Shown here one piece after another: positions 43,037 through 52,541 of a stretch of 64,000 nucleotides of DNA (the first letter of the stretch is position 1; each line of letters begins with the position of its first letter). A program made the position numbers and the translations under genes. The notes under the pieces are model-generated. The model searched no databases. It was not told the DNA's origin and worked only from the letters and a program-made list of their open reading frames with translations. This DNA comes from Halothermothrix orenii H 168 (lineage in GTDB: Bacteria; Bacillota; Halanaerobiia; Halanaerobiales; Halothermotrichaceae), in NCBI RefSeq assembly GCF_000020485.1, contig NC_011899.1, forward strand, positions 1,892,501 through 1,956,500. Direction: 5' to 3'.

Positions 43037-44431
43037 TTAACCCTGACTACCAAAGAAAACACTGTATGCTAAATAAGAACTGTAAACATCAACCTTGCTT
43101 ACAACTTCAAAAGGAGAGTGCATAGATAAAACCGCAGGGCCACAGTCAACAACATCCATATTATAATTGGCCAGGAACTGGGCGATAGTACCCCCGCCCC
43201 CCTGGTCAACCTTGCCGAGTTCACCAATCTGCCAGGGTACACCACCATTATTGAATAGAGCTCTAACCCTGCCGACAAATTCAGCAGTGGCTTCAGAAGA
43301 ACTATACTTACCCCGGGCCCCGGTATATTTGGTTAAGACGACACCCTTACCCAGATAGGAAGAGTTGTCCTTATCAAAAACATCAGAGAAGTTGGGGTCA
43401 AAGGCCGCATTGACATCAGCCGACAGGGCCCATGAATTTTCCAGGGCCTTTCTCAAAGCCAGATCACTATAATCTTCACCGGTTAGATCAATCATCTCTG
43501 CCAGGCAGTTCTCGAAAAACCTGGACTGCATTCCGGTAGCCCCCATACTTCCAATTTCTTCTTTATCAACCAGAAGAGCAACCCCGGTATATTCTGGTGT
43601 TTCCAGATCTATTAATCCGCGCAAAGCTGTATAGCTACAGACCCGATCATCATGTCCGTATCCGGCCAGAAGCCCCCGGTCAAAGCCGAGGTCTCTCGCT
43701 CTATAAGCGGGTACCAACTTCAGGTCAGCACTAACCAGATCCTCCTCGGTAATTCCATATTTCTCATTTAATAAATCAAGCACAGCTGATTTTACCTTGA
43801 CCTTGTCACTATCTTCTTCTTCCCCGGCAGGTACACTCCCGATGAGGACATCCAGCTGTTCCCCGGTTATACCTTCTGTCATCTTCTTCTTCATCTGGTC
43901 TTTACTTAAATGAGGTAATAAATCACTTATGTAAAAAATTGGGTCAGATTCATTTTCACCGATAACAACATCAACTCTGGTACCATCCTCTTTGACTACA
44001 ACCCCATGAAGGGCCAGGGGAATTGAAACCCACTGATATTTTTTTATCCCCCCGTAATAATGAGTGTTGAAGAAAACTAGCTCACTATCCTCATACACTG
44101 GATTGGGCTTTAAATCAATCCGGGGTGAATCGAGGTGGGCCCCAACAATCCGCAACCCATCGGTCAAGGGTCTCTGACCGATTACAGCAGCAGCAATGGC
44201 CCGGTCCCGGTTAACCTTATATACCCGGTCACCTTCTCTTAGTTTTTGAACCTCTTCTAAATTTTTAAATCCTTCCTTTTCCAGTAGTTCTACAGCAGCC
44301 TTAACAAACTCCCGCTCTGTCTTATTAACTGTAATGAATCCTGCATAATCTTTATTAAATTGATTTATTTCTTCTTTCTCGGCCCCGGCCATTTCCAGCC
44401 AGGCATTCTTAATTTCAAATTTCTTTCCCAT
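43037..44431 (-). CDS. M18-family aminopeptidase
   Basis: 464 residues, normal for M18 enzymes. Metal ligands fit 'RIVGAHLDSPRIDLKPNP' near residue 95 (His and Asp), 'LLVDKEEIGSMGATGMQS' near 290 (Glu pair) and 'CGPAVLSMHSPFEVVSKVD' near 435 (His). It is a dodecameric dizinc exopeptidase that removes N-terminal residues, often acidic ones, in the cytoplasm. AAAGGAGGAATAGTA precedes the ATG. Terminators on both sides make it monocistronic. Confidence 0.93.
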   Translation of the reverse strand: MGKKFEIKNAWLEMAGAEKEEINQFNKDYAGFITVNKTEREFVKAAVELLEKEGFKNLEEVQKLREGDRVYKVNRDRAIAAAVIGQRPLTDGLRIVGAHLDSPRIDLKPNPVYEDSELVFFNTHYYGGIKKYQWVSIPLALHGVVVKEDGTRVDVVIGENESDPIFYISDLLPHLSKDQMKKKMTEGITGEQLDVLIGSVPAGEEEDSDKVKVKSAVLDLLNEKYGITEEDLVSADLKLVPAYRARDLGFDRGLLAGYGHDDRVCSYTALRGLIDLETPEYTGVALLVDKEEIGSMGATGMQSRFFENCLAEMIDLTGEDYSDLALRKALENSWALSADVNAAFDPNFSDVFDKDNSSYLGKGVVLTKYTGARGKYSSSEATAEFVGRVRALFNNGGVPWQIGELGKVDQGGGGTIAQFLANYNMDVVDCGPAVLSMHSPFEVVSKVDVYSSYLAYSVFFGSQG

Positions 44432-44483
44432 TACTATTCCTCCTTTCCTTAACCATTATATCCAGATATTAAAAAATTATCAA

Positions 44484-44511
44484 TAAAAAAACCGGCCTCA
44501 GGCCGGCTTTT
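44484..44511 (-). terminator. Terminator after the acidic secreted protein gene
   Basis: GCCGGCC TGA GGCCGGT-type stem with T7 on the minus strand, 65 nt after the stop. Confidence 0.85.
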
Positions 44512-44575
44512 CATTATCCAGATTATTATTGAACTATATCTATATTTTATCGTAACTTACCGCTTACTCTTTACA

Positions 44576-45355
44576 CTAGTCTTCGTCCCGTTCTATACCC
44601 TTATGACCTTCATTATCATCTTCATCCTGCTCTTCCTCATCATCTTTTGCATTCTCGTCATCATCACTATCATCTTCACTGTCTTTTTTCAGGTCGTTTT
44701 TACCGTGTCTTCTGTCATCTTTTTTATCTCCTTTTTCATTGTCATCGGTTTTTCCTTCTCTCTGATCTTCGTCCTGCTCCTCTTCATCTCCATCCTTATC
44801 TTCCTGATCTTCTTCATTATGTTCCTGTTCATGGTCCCTTTCCCGTAACCTTTCCCGTTCTTCAGTCATTTCTTCAAGGCGTTTTCTGACCTGTTCCATA
44901 TTTTCTTCCCTGGTCTGGAGGGCATTATTTACTTTTTCAGAAGGAACGCCATTTTTCAGGGCCTCCCATATTTTTTCAGCTACCTCTTTCAACTGATTTT
45001 TATTGGCGTTCTCAACCATATTCTGCACAGCTTCCCGGTTTAAAACATTTACTTCAGACATAAGCCTCAGTTGAACCTCTGCAGCCGTATTTGTCTCAAG
45101 CTTGTTCATTACTTTATCCAGTTTGTTTAATACATTTATAGGATCTACTTGACCCTCAGACATCATATCCAGAAGGGCATCCTGTAATTCTTCTTTTTCT
45201 GAAGATGATAAATTCTCCATTCTACTTATTTTTAAGGAAAGTTCAACCAGAACTCCCTTATCAAGACCAGTATCCTCTGCACCGGCAACAACCGGCAAAC
45301 CAATAACTACAGCAAAAAACAACAGGCCTAAAAGAAAAGCATAAACCTTTTTCAT
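44576..45355 (-). CDS. Secreted acidic low-complexity protein
   Basis: 259 residues from the ATG at 45355 (AGGGAGGGGG upstream). A signal peptide (residues 1-27, ends VVAGAED) is followed by a helical segment to about residue 165, with heptad-like leucines and Arg/Glu-rich coiled coil ('RERDHEQEHNEEDQEDKD' begins the tail). Residues 170-259 are almost only Asp, Glu, Lys, Asn, His and Gln. No known domain. Acidic tails can bind cations or stay soluble in high salt. It is 230 nt downstream of the Crp-type regulator, whose neighbours include a similar acidic-tail protein. Confidence 0.75.
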   Translation of the reverse strand: MKKVYAFLLGLLFFAVVIGLPVVAGAEDTGLDKGVLVELSLKISRMENLSSSEKEELQDALLDMMSEGQVDPINVLNKLDKVMNKLETNTAAEVQLRLMSEVNVLNREAVQNMVENANKNQLKEVAEKIWEALKNGVPSEKVNNALQTREENMEQVRKRLEEMTEERERLRERDHEQEHNEEDQEDKDGDEEEQDEDQREGKTDDNEKGDKKDDRRHGKNDLKKDSEDDSDDDENAKDDEEEQDEDDNEGHKGIERDED

Positions 45356-45585
45356 ATTAACCCCCTCCCTGATTTTGAATTTAATCCCGAACATGTTAAT
45401 GACAGGGCCTTAAAAAGACCTTAAAATTAAGGTATAAAGAATACAATGCAAGCAAAATGTAATCAGTTATTCACAACCCAATTTTGGAGCAAAAACCAGA
45501 AAAATAAATTATGAAGCACCCGGTAAATAACTGCATCCTGCAATTATATTATTACAAATATACTCAGGGAGGAAAGTGACCTTCA

Positions 45586-46245
45586 TCACCATTTATTGAT
45601 ATCTTTTAAAATTATTTTCTCTCTTTTAATTTCTAATAACCCTTTATCTTTAAGTTTATTTATAATCCGGGTTACTGTCTCCCGGGAAGTCCCGATAAAT
45701 CTGGCAATATCCTGGTGTGTTATATTCCTGTCTATAACTACTGCTTCTCCGTTATCCCGGATCTCACCAGTCATTCGCCTGAAAAACTTTTTTAACCGGG
45801 TTTCAACATCCAGAAAAGCAAGGCTCTCTATATCCTGATTGGCCTGCCGCAACCTCCGGCTTAATTCTCCAATAATTTTAAGGGCAATAAAGGGGTATTC
45901 CCTGACCAGGTTTAAAAATTCCTGGTTTCCGACAACCAGAAGACTGGAATCCCGGATAACCCTGGCTGTAGCTGAACGCCCTTTACTATCAATAATAGCC
46001 ATCTCTCCAAAGAAGTCACCGGGACCCATGACCTCCAGAATTTTTTCCTTGCCGTCATATGAAACTTTTATTATCTGAATCTCCCCTTCTACCACTATAT
46101 AAAAAGCATCGGGCTTATCACCCTCAAAAAAAAGTATTTCACCGGCTTTATATCTTCTCTTATTGGTAATACTTTTCAAGAGGTCAAGTTGTTCATCGTT
46201 AAGCCCTGAAAAAAGGGGAATAGAACGGTAACTAATCTCACTCAT
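45586..46245 (-). CDS. Crp/Fnr-family transcriptional regulator
   Basis: 219 residues from the ATG at 46245 (AAAGGGG seven bases upstream). cNMP-binding domain at 10-125 with the cAMP-pocket-like sequence 'GPGDFFGEMAIIDSKGRSAT' near residue 70, where the Glu and Arg expected for cyclic nucleotide contact are present, followed by the long C helix and a winged helix with 'DIARFIGTSRETVTRIINKL' near 180. It lacks the Fe-S cysteines of Fnr. A cyclase gene sits two genes upstream, so cAMP sensing is a reasonable inference. Confidence 0.92.
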   Translation of the reverse strand: MSEISYRSIPLFSGLNDEQLDLLKSITNKRRYKAGEILFFEGDKPDAFYIVVEGEIQIIKVSYDGKEKILEVMGPGDFFGEMAIIDSKGRSATARVIRDSSLLVVGNQEFLNLVREYPFIALKIIGELSRRLRQANQDIESLAFLDVETRLKKFFRRMTGEIRDNGEAVVIDRNITHQDIARFIGTSRETVTRIINKLKDKGLLEIKREKIILKDINKW

Positions 46246-46286
46246 CAAAAAGCCCCTTTCAATAACATTTAAATCTAAAACTCTAC

Positions 46287-47423
46287 TCATTTTTTCTTTG
46301 AGGTTTTTGCCAGAACTCCTGGATTTGATTTATTTGTATTCTTATCTTTACTGGAACTATTAACTTCCTCATCTGAATCTTTTTCATTTCTGTCTTCATT
46401 TTCTTCACCATTATCTTTATCTTCTTTTTTTTCATCTTTATCTTTATCTTCGTTTTCTATATCTGTGGGTTTTTCTTTTACATCTGCATCTTTATCCTGG
46501 TCCTGATCATCTTCTTTTTTATCTTTGTCTTTAATGATTTCATCTTTATCCTTACTATAGTTATCATCATCTATATTATTCGTGTTATCATCCTTGTCTT
46601 CTTTATCAGAGTAATCATCTATCTCATCATCTTTATCTTTATCGGGAGGTAGGTCCATGTCATCGGGTTTCCCGTTATTAGCGGCAGGTTCTTCAGGGAC
46701 ATGACTTGTGCCATCATCTGCCTTACTACCTTCACCCACTTTGAGGTTGACTCTTTTAATCCATTCCTTAACATCTGACCTCTCCCAGGCCCTTTTCTCC
46801 TGTTCATCTATTTTGACAGGCTTTAAAACCAGGCCGGCCCTGGCCCGGGCCATGTTATTAGTGGTAACAAGAACCCGTTCATCACCTTCCCTACTGGACA
46901 GCTCAACAGCCCCTTCTCTTACCGAAAGAATGGTGGTATCACCTTCACCAACACAAACTGAGAAGAGGGTTCCTTTAACCCCGGCCACTGCTGAAGGGGT
47001 TATAACCTTAAATTTAGTTATACCCTTCCATACTTTTTCAACCCTGGACCATATTCTACCTTTATTAAGTTTAAGGGAAGTCGTTGTCCCGGTCTCAACT
47101 ATATTGCATTCTCCTATGACAACCTCACTTCCGCCATCTATTTTGACAAAAGAATTATTCCTGAAAACAATTTCACAGGAAGCCTTTTCACCGGTTTTAA
47201 TAACATCACCCTGATTTAGGTTATCTCCATTTTTAATAACATGCCAGGCCTTTATCTGAAAAATATTTAAAAACCAGTTATTAACCAGTTTCTCAACCCT
47301 GCCCTCTACATTACTGACTGTAGCCACCGGTTCTGTCTCTGTACAGGCCGGTGAAGCATTTCCTGTAATAAAGACTGTTGTTATCATTACTATAATTACA
47401 AATAATACAGTTAATCTTCTCAT
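46287..47423 (-). CDS. FecR-domain secreted protein with acidic tail
   Basis: 378 residues. Signal peptide at 1-27 (ends SPACTE), then a FecR-like beta domain: 'EVVIGECNIVETGTTTSLKL', 'TPSAVAGVKGTLFSVCVGEG' near residue 165 and 'VREGAVELSSREGDERVL'. From about 240 on the sequence is a lysine- and aspartate-rich low-complexity tail. FecR domains read ligand or stress state outside the membrane and pass it inward, or bind peptidoglycan partners. The ATG overlaps the cyclase stop by four bases (ATGA), so the two are coupled. Confidence 0.85.
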   Translation of the reverse strand: MRRLTVLFVIIVMITTVFITGNASPACTETEPVATVSNVEGRVEKLVNNWFLNIFQIKAWHVIKNGDNLNQGDVIKTGEKASCEIVFRNNSFVKIDGGSEVVIGECNIVETGTTTSLKLNKGRIWSRVEKVWKGITKFKVITPSAVAGVKGTLFSVCVGEGDTTILSVREGAVELSSREGDERVLVTTNNMARARAGLVLKPVKIDEQEKRAWERSDVKEWIKRVNLKVGEGSKADDGTSHVPEEPAANNGKPDDMDLPPDKDKDDEIDDYSDKEDKDDNTNNIDDDNYSKDKDEIIKDKDKKEDDQDQDKDADVKEKPTDIENEDKDKDEKKEDKDNGEENEDRNEKDSDEEVNSSSKDKNTNKSNPGVLAKTSKKK

Positions 47424-49168
47424 ACCTGTTCCCTCCTCATCAGGCGGTAAACCCTTTCAGCTGACCCTATATTACTATCTTTATATTCATCTCGTTGCCA
47501 GTCCATATTTTTTAACCTGTCCGGAAGACCTGAATAAGTATTATTACCAATAACTATCTCCCCGGGACGGGCAATTTCAACAAATCGGGCTGCCCGGTTA
47601 ACCACATGGCCCACCACCGTATAATCCATCCTTATGTCCGAACCGATATTACCGACCACAACCTGACCGGTATTAAGACCAACCCCCAGCTCAAAGGAAA
47701 TATCTTCTCCAAGAATTTCAATAGCGGCCATAAGGGCCCTTTCCCGGTGATGATCCCCGGGAACCGGTGCCCCAAAAATGGCAAGCAGGCCGTCCCCGAG
47801 ATATTTATCCAGAGTACCACGGTATTTAAATATAACACGGTTTATTCTGGAAAAAGCCCTGTTGAGGTCCTTAACAACCTCTTCAGGCTCCCTTTTTCGG
47901 GCATAATCTGAAAATTTCCTGATATCAACAAAGAGGACTGTAACTTCCATCCTCTGGCCACCAGGGTTTACCAGACCCGGGTTATTTAAAAGTTCTTTCA
48001 TGACCTCAGGTGATATATACCGGGAAAAAGTCCTGGCCAGCTTCTGTCTTTCCCTTTCACTGGAGAAATACCACATCCCCAGGGCTGTAACATACATCAT
48101 AAAGGCAGTTATATAAAGCCCTGACAGGTGAAGGTAATACCGGTAACGGAAAAAGAGAATAAAACCGAGAACTGACAGTAGTACTAGAACCAGAAAAAGT
48201 ATTAACCCCGACCGAGACGGCGGGTTATTCAAAAATATAAAGGATAATATTAGTCCGGTTAACAGCATTAAAATTATATTGACAATAAAAGGTGAGTCAG
48301 TTATATAGGAGTTGTTAATAAGACTATACAATACCTGGCCGTGAATCTCAACCCCGGTTACATAACCATACCGGGCAAAGGAGGTCATGTACCGGTCACC
48401 CAGTCCTGTAAGCCGGGTACCGATAATAACCAGTTTATCCTTAAAAAAACCGGGCCTGTAATTACCTTCTATAAGGTCAATAAAAGATACCTGTGGAAGG
48501 GTTCCAGGGGGTCCTGGAAAATTAATTAATATTCCCCCCGCCTGTTCCTCAAGCTCCTTATATATGTTATCGCTGTAAAAACGGGCCAGTTCCGCACTGA
48601 AGGCAAATATCTTCTCTCCATCTTTATCCATAACCGGCCTCAATCGCCTTATTATCCCATCACGGTCAGGTATAAAGTTAATGTGACCCTGGATTGACCG
48701 TTCCCTGAAAGGAGGCCACGGTTTACTAATTTTATTTACAGTTAAATGCTGGGTCTTTAAACCCCTGACAAGGCCTACCCTGGCAACTGCCGGTAAAACC
48801 ACATTCTCATACTGGCTTAAGACCTTAACCAGTTTTTCATCCGCTTCCCGCCCAGAGGAAGCCTCCAGGATAATATCCAGGCCAATAGCCCTGGCCCGCT
48901 CTTTTTCCAGCATCCTGATAGCCCGGGCATAATAAGAACGACTAATGGGCCAGCTACCGAGTTCTGATAAAGACCTGTCATCTATGACCACAAGAACGAT
49001 ATTATCCACTTCAGGGGGCTTAAATAAATACCGTCCCACCAGTAAAATATCAAATAATTTGTTATCCAGGGGTAAGAAAACATTAAGAAAATATAAAAAA
49101 ATTATAATCATAATAATAGCTATATTAAATATGTTGATTTTGAACCTGAAGTTTTTCTTACCCTTCAT
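47420..49168 (-). CDS. CHASE2-domain adenylate cyclase (class III)
   Basis: 582 residues. One N-terminal membrane helix, an extracytoplasmic CHASE2 sensor at about 30-285 ('KPPEVDNIVLVVIDDRSLSE', 'RARAIGLDIILEASSG'), three membrane helices at about 290-365, then the catalytic domain at 395-560. Catalytic metal Asp is in 'TVLFVDIRKFSDYARK', substrate Lys in 'GTLDKYLGDGLLAIFG', and the Thr/Asn/Arg set in 'DYTVVGHVVNRAARFVE' fits class IIIb adenylate cyclases. It likely makes cAMP in response to an outside signal. The product then fits the Crp-type regulator of the same unit. Confidence 0.92.
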   Translation of the reverse strand: MKGKKNFRFKINIFNIAIIMIIIFLYFLNVFLPLDNKLFDILLVGRYLFKPPEVDNIVLVVIDDRSLSELGSWPISRSYYARAIRMLEKERARAIGLDIILEASSGREADEKLVKVLSQYENVVLPAVARVGLVRGLKTQHLTVNKISKPWPPFRERSIQGHINFIPDRDGIIRRLRPVMDKDGEKIFAFSAELARFYSDNIYKELEEQAGGILINFPGPPGTLPQVSFIDLIEGNYRPGFFKDKLVIIGTRLTGLGDRYMTSFARYGYVTGVEIHGQVLYSLINNSYITDSPFIVNIILMLLTGLILSFIFLNNPPSRSGLILFLVLVLLSVLGFILFFRYRYYLHLSGLYITAFMMYVTALGMWYFSSERERQKLARTFSRYISPEVMKELLNNPGLVNPGGQRMEVTVLFVDIRKFSDYARKREPEEVVKDLNRAFSRINRVIFKYRGTLDKYLGDGLLAIFGAPVPGDHHRERALMAAIEILGEDISFELGVGLNTGQVVVGNIGSDIRMDYTVVGHVVNRAARFVEIARPGEIVIGNNTYSGLPDRLKNMDWQRDEYKDSNIGSAERVYRLMRREQV

Positions 49169-49590
49169 ATTAGATATTCCCCTGTAATATTAACTATTCC
49201 CCGTATTTGATATTAACTCATCCTCCTGTAATTAGTATACATGCAATTGTAATAAATGGCAAGTATGCCCCCTTTACTCCAGAACCTGTCTACTCTTTAT
49301 TTATTGAGCCTGTTTACAATATATGTTATAATGTTAGCAACATAATTAACGTCCGTAATATATTTTGTTAAATAGTTTACTGTTGTATTTCATTATTTTT
49401 ATATTATATAACATAAAGGGTAGTTTGCCTGAAGGCTTTTTACATGAGTAATTGGTAATCGGGGAAGCAATTTAATTGTACTTATTAATTAGGTAATAAT
49501 TGTTAAAGTAATAATTTTTTAAATAATAACATTTAATAATATTTTACAGGATTTATAATTACAAAAATACAACAGAAAGGTTTGATTGGT
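49169..49590. other. Divergent intergenic region before ccdA
   Basis: About 420 nt between the cyclase gene and ccdA. It holds a well-formed plus-strand promoter (49304..49332) and a 250-nt AT-rich leader with GCC TGAA GGC followed by T5 near 49430..49440. No open frame with a ribosome site was found in the leader; no riboswitch family was recognised. Confidence 0.45.
49304..49332 (+). promoter_or_regulatory. Predicted sigma A-type promoter of ccdA
   Basis: TTGAGC and a perfect TATAAT with 17 nt between, 259 nt upstream of the ccdA start. The long leader could hold a control element. Confidence 0.65.
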
Positions 49591-50268
49591 ATGAACTCTG
49601 GTGTGAATTTTGTTATTGCTTTTTCAGCAGGGGTTCTATCATTTTTGTCCCCCTGTGTCCTGCCACTGATACCATCTTATGTCACTCTGCTGCTCGGTGA
49701 CTATGCAGAAAAAAAAGGGGAAAACCGGCCCCTGACACCGGCCCTCATTTTTATCCTCGGGTTTACCATAGTTTTTATGACCCTCGGTATGTCAGCTTCA
49801 TTACTCGGTAAAGTCTTGATACAAAATCAAATTATTCTGAGGAAGGTAAGTGGGGTAATAATTATCATCCTCGGGCTCCACCTCTCCGGTATCCTGAAGA
49901 TTAAGACCCTGTACCGGGAAAAAACCTGGCATTTTGGCCAGAACCTTAATAAATACTTGAGGGCTCTGGTTATGGGAATCGGTCTGGCCCTGGCCTGGAC
50001 CCCCTGTATCGGACCGGTTTTATCCTCAATCCTCATTTATGCAAGTACCAGCAGTACCATTCTCCAGGGAGGAATGCTCCTGTTCTTTTATTCAGCCGGG
50101 TTTGCCATACCCTTTATATTGACAGCAGTTTTCTTTAACTGGCTTTTACCCCGGTATAAAAAACTAAACCCATACCTCCCCACCATCCAGACCATAACCG
50201 GTATTTTAATAATTATCCTGGGTATCTTAATATACACAAACTATATCCAGGTTTTAAGCCAGATATAA
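49591..50268 (+). CDS. ccdA: CcdA-type thiol-disulfide transmembrane protein
   Basis: 225 residues, six membrane helices. The paired cysteine motifs 'GVLSFLSPCVLPLIPSYV' near residue 15 and 'LAWTPCIGPVLSSILIY' near 130 mark the CcdA/DsbD family, which carries reducing power from cytoplasmic thioredoxin to outside proteins. The ATG at 49591 has AGAAAGG about ten bases upstream; a TTG nine bases earlier is less well placed. It is followed by a ResA-type thioredoxin, its probable partner. Confidence 0.92.
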   Translation: MNSGVNFVIAFSAGVLSFLSPCVLPLIPSYVTLLLGDYAEKKGENRPLTPALIFILGFTIVFMTLGMSASLLGKVLIQNQIILRKVSGVIIIILGLHLSGILKIKTLYREKTWHFGQNLNKYLRALVMGIGLALAWTPCIGPVLSSILIYASTSSTILQGGMLLFFYSAGFAIPFILTAVFFNWLLPRYKKLNPYLPTIQTITGILIIILGILIYTNYIQVLSQI

Positions 50269-50342
50269 ATATATTTGTGACCAGAATAAATAATTTATGA
50301 AAGACACTAATATTAATCAAATATAAAGGAGGTTTTTTTGTC

Positions 50343-50879
50343 ATGAAAAAGAAGTACTGGTTAACCCTGGGAGCCGTGATTTTAGTAATAGCAGGCCTGT
50401 TTTTTAATTCCTATTACATCTCAGGTGGCAGCGAGGATAATGTCCAAACGGGAACAGCAATCGGACTACTCGCCCCTGATTTTACCCTGACAAAACTGAG
50501 CGGGGAAGAGGTTTCTTTAAGTGATTTCAGGGGTAAAAAAGTCTTCCTTAACTTCTGGGCTTCATGGTGTCCACCCTGCCAGGCGGAGATGCCGTATATC
50601 CAGAAACTATATACAGAACACGGTGATGATGTTGCCATACTGGGGGTAGATATCGGAGAAGACAAGGGAACTGTAGCTGAATTCATGCTGGTAAACGGGT
50701 ATACCTTCCCGGTAGCCCTGGACAAAAAAAGAGAGGTGGCCGCTAAATACCTTGTAAGAGGTATTCCGACCACCTATATCATCGATGAAGATGGAATTGT
50801 AACCCACCGCCATGTTGGCCCTTTATACTATGAACAGATGACAGAGTTACTGGAGCTGGATCAGAATAATACACCTTAA
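50343..50879 (+). CDS. ResA/TlpA-type extracytoplasmic thiol-disulfide oxidoreductase
   Basis: 178 residues. Signal anchor at about 5-23, then a TlpA-like thioredoxin fold with the active motif 'NFWASWCPPCQAEMPYIQKL' (CPPC) near residue 75, and cis-Pro loop 'YLVRGIPTTYIIDEDG' near 140. It is likely kept reduced by the CcdA protein encoded 74 nt upstream; targets could be cytochrome c, or spore or envelope proteins. AAAGGAGG lies before the ATG. Confidence 0.92.
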   Translation: MKKKYWLTLGAVILVIAGLFFNSYYISGGSEDNVQTGTAIGLLAPDFTLTKLSGEEVSLSDFRGKKVFLNFWASWCPPCQAEMPYIQKLYTEHGDDVAILGVDIGEDKGTVAEFMLVNGYTFPVALDKKREVAAKYLVRGIPTTYIIDEDGIVTHRHVGPLYYEQMTELLELDQNNTP

Positions 50880-51038
50880 AACCATAAGCCTGAATTATAT
50901 TAGTTTAACAACTAGATTAGTTTCTACTCCAGTTTAGTTGCCCTAATTTAGTTAACTTAGTTTAGTTACTTTATTTTATTACTTTAGTTTAGTTACTTTT
51001 TGTTAGCTGCTCCGTTTTTGTTAGCTACTCCCGTTTTA
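50880..51038. repeat. Short degenerate repeats between convergent genes
   Basis: TTTAGTTACTTT and TAGTTTAGTT recur between 50930 and 51000, then TTTTGTTAGCTGCTCC and TTTTGTTAGCTACTCC follow. No hairpin with a T run was found for either convergent gene (resA-like, sps). Confidence 0.6.
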
Positions 51039-52529
51039 TTACTCCTTCCAGAGTTTGTTAAAAGTGTCAAGCAATTTTTCATCATTACTGGCCCCGGGGT
51101 TAGTAAAATAATCCGGTATATTCAGACTTCCGCCTTCATCCTCTTCATCCTTACGATCAGCGATTTCCTGAATAACCTCCAGATAACCCCGGGCTGTCTC
51201 CTGCCACGTGTAACGTTCCTCAACCCGTTGCTTGCCTTTTTCCTGATAGGCGGACCATGTCTCTTCACTCTCAAAGGCTTTTAACAGGCCCCGGGCAATA
51301 TCTTCAGGATCTTCAGGGTCAACCAGAACACCATATTTTCCTCCATCCAGAATTTCAGCCGGTCCACCATTTCTGGTTACAACAGCCGGTAGGCCTGAAG
51401 CCATGGCCTCAACCGGGGCCAGGCCAAAGGGTTCATAAAAGGAAGTCAGGGCAAATACAGATCCCTTTGAGGCCAGGTAGGCATAACATCCGGCCAGCTC
51501 CTGCTGACTGTTTAAGGGGAACATACTGACCTTACCGCGACAGTCATTGTTATCAATCAACTCAATTATCTTACCGAGAATCTCCTTCTCTTCTTGTCCA
51601 GCTCTGGAATAATCTTCAAAGGGGTTTTCAATACCGCGCAGGGTTAGAACCAGATTGGCTTTATCCTGGAGTTCTTTATTTTGGACATAGGCCTCGACCA
51701 GACCGTAATGGTTTTTCTTTTGATCAAGGCGACTTGAAGCTATTATGGCCGGTAATTCCATCCGTTCTGAACCGAGATCTCGCTCTAAGTACTTGGTGAT
51801 CTTTGCTTTAATCTTATCTCCATATTCTCCATCGAAGACCCTGGTATTTACACCGGGGGGAATGACTGAGAATTTATCATCATCCTCTACATTAACTGCC
51901 CCCCGATAAAGGTCATGACTGTATTGACCGAATCGTTCCTGGGAGGTGCTAACAATAATTTTGTCCGCATAGGACATGGTCAGCCGCTCGGCTATAATCC
52001 TCCGGTGAAATTTAAAGCGTTCATCCATTTCCTTAAAGTTGGAAGTATTAACATTGAGTTTCTCCATCTTCTGGGCCCCCAGTGAGTGGCCGGTAAAGGT
52101 AAAGGGAAGTCCTTTAATATTCTTTAATAAAACACCGGCCAGTCCCCCATCACCGTAATGGGTTGTTACCACCTGGGGAAACTTTCCTTCTTCCCGGTAA
52201 AAATTAATTATCTTATTCACATACTCATGTAAATAGGGCCAGAGCTCCTCCTTGGGCAGGAATTTATCCCCACCAAAGGGTATTCTGACAATCCTTACTT
52301 TATTAGTTTCCTGATAATAATCGATTTCTCCGGAAAATTCAGGCCAGTTTTCATCCTTAATACGCCGGGTTATTATATCAACCTGGACTCCCATCTCGGC
52401 CAGGGCTAACGATACTTCCTTGACATAAACCAGCTGCCCACCGAAATCAGGGTGTTCTGTCCAGTAACTGTCAGCGGGGTCAAAATTACCCTGGGGATTT
52501 AAAAAAGCTACATGTTTAATACGGGTCAT
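51039..52529 (-). CDS. sps: Sucrose-phosphate synthase
   Basis: 496 residues from the ATG at 52529 (AAGGAG eight bases upstream). GT-B fold, family GT4: N-terminal Rossmann domain with 'PDFGGQLVYVKEVSLALAEM', and C-terminal domain with 'ASSRLDQKKNHYGLVEAY' and the EX7E motif 'SFYEPFGLAPVEAMASGLPA' near residue 380. Joins UDP-glucose and fructose 6-phosphate to sucrose 6-phosphate. Matches from memory the enzyme of Halothermothrix orenii. Sucrose is a compatible solute in halophiles, though no phosphatase gene is adjacent. The fructokinase gene precedes it by 12 nt, so they share an operon. Confidence 0.92.
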   Translation of the reverse strand: MTRIKHVAFLNPQGNFDPADSYWTEHPDFGGQLVYVKEVSLALAEMGVQVDIITRRIKDENWPEFSGEIDYYQETNKVRIVRIPFGGDKFLPKEELWPYLHEYVNKIINFYREEGKFPQVVTTHYGDGGLAGVLLKNIKGLPFTFTGHSLGAQKMEKLNVNTSNFKEMDERFKFHRRIIAERLTMSYADKIIVSTSQERFGQYSHDLYRGAVNVEDDDKFSVIPPGVNTRVFDGEYGDKIKAKITKYLERDLGSERMELPAIIASSRLDQKKNHYGLVEAYVQNKELQDKANLVLTLRGIENPFEDYSRAGQEEKEILGKIIELIDNNDCRGKVSMFPLNSQQELAGCYAYLASKGSVFALTSFYEPFGLAPVEAMASGLPAVVTRNGGPAEILDGGKYGVLVDPEDPEDIARGLLKAFESEETWSAYQEKGKQRVEERYTWQETARGYLEVIQEIADRKDEEDEGGSLNIPDYFTNPGASNDEKLLDTFNKLWKE

Positions 52530-52541
52530 CTCTACCACTCC

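Noticed and set aside
44603-44889. Long plus-strand open frames over the acidic protein gene
   Set aside because: They mirror a GAT/GAA-rich gene on the other strand (read as Ile/Phe/Leu), have no ribosome site, and the minus-strand frame has signal peptide and start.
49332-49590. Riboswitch in the ccdA leader
   Set aside because: Only one three-base-pair stem could be found and no conserved riboswitch core was recognised.
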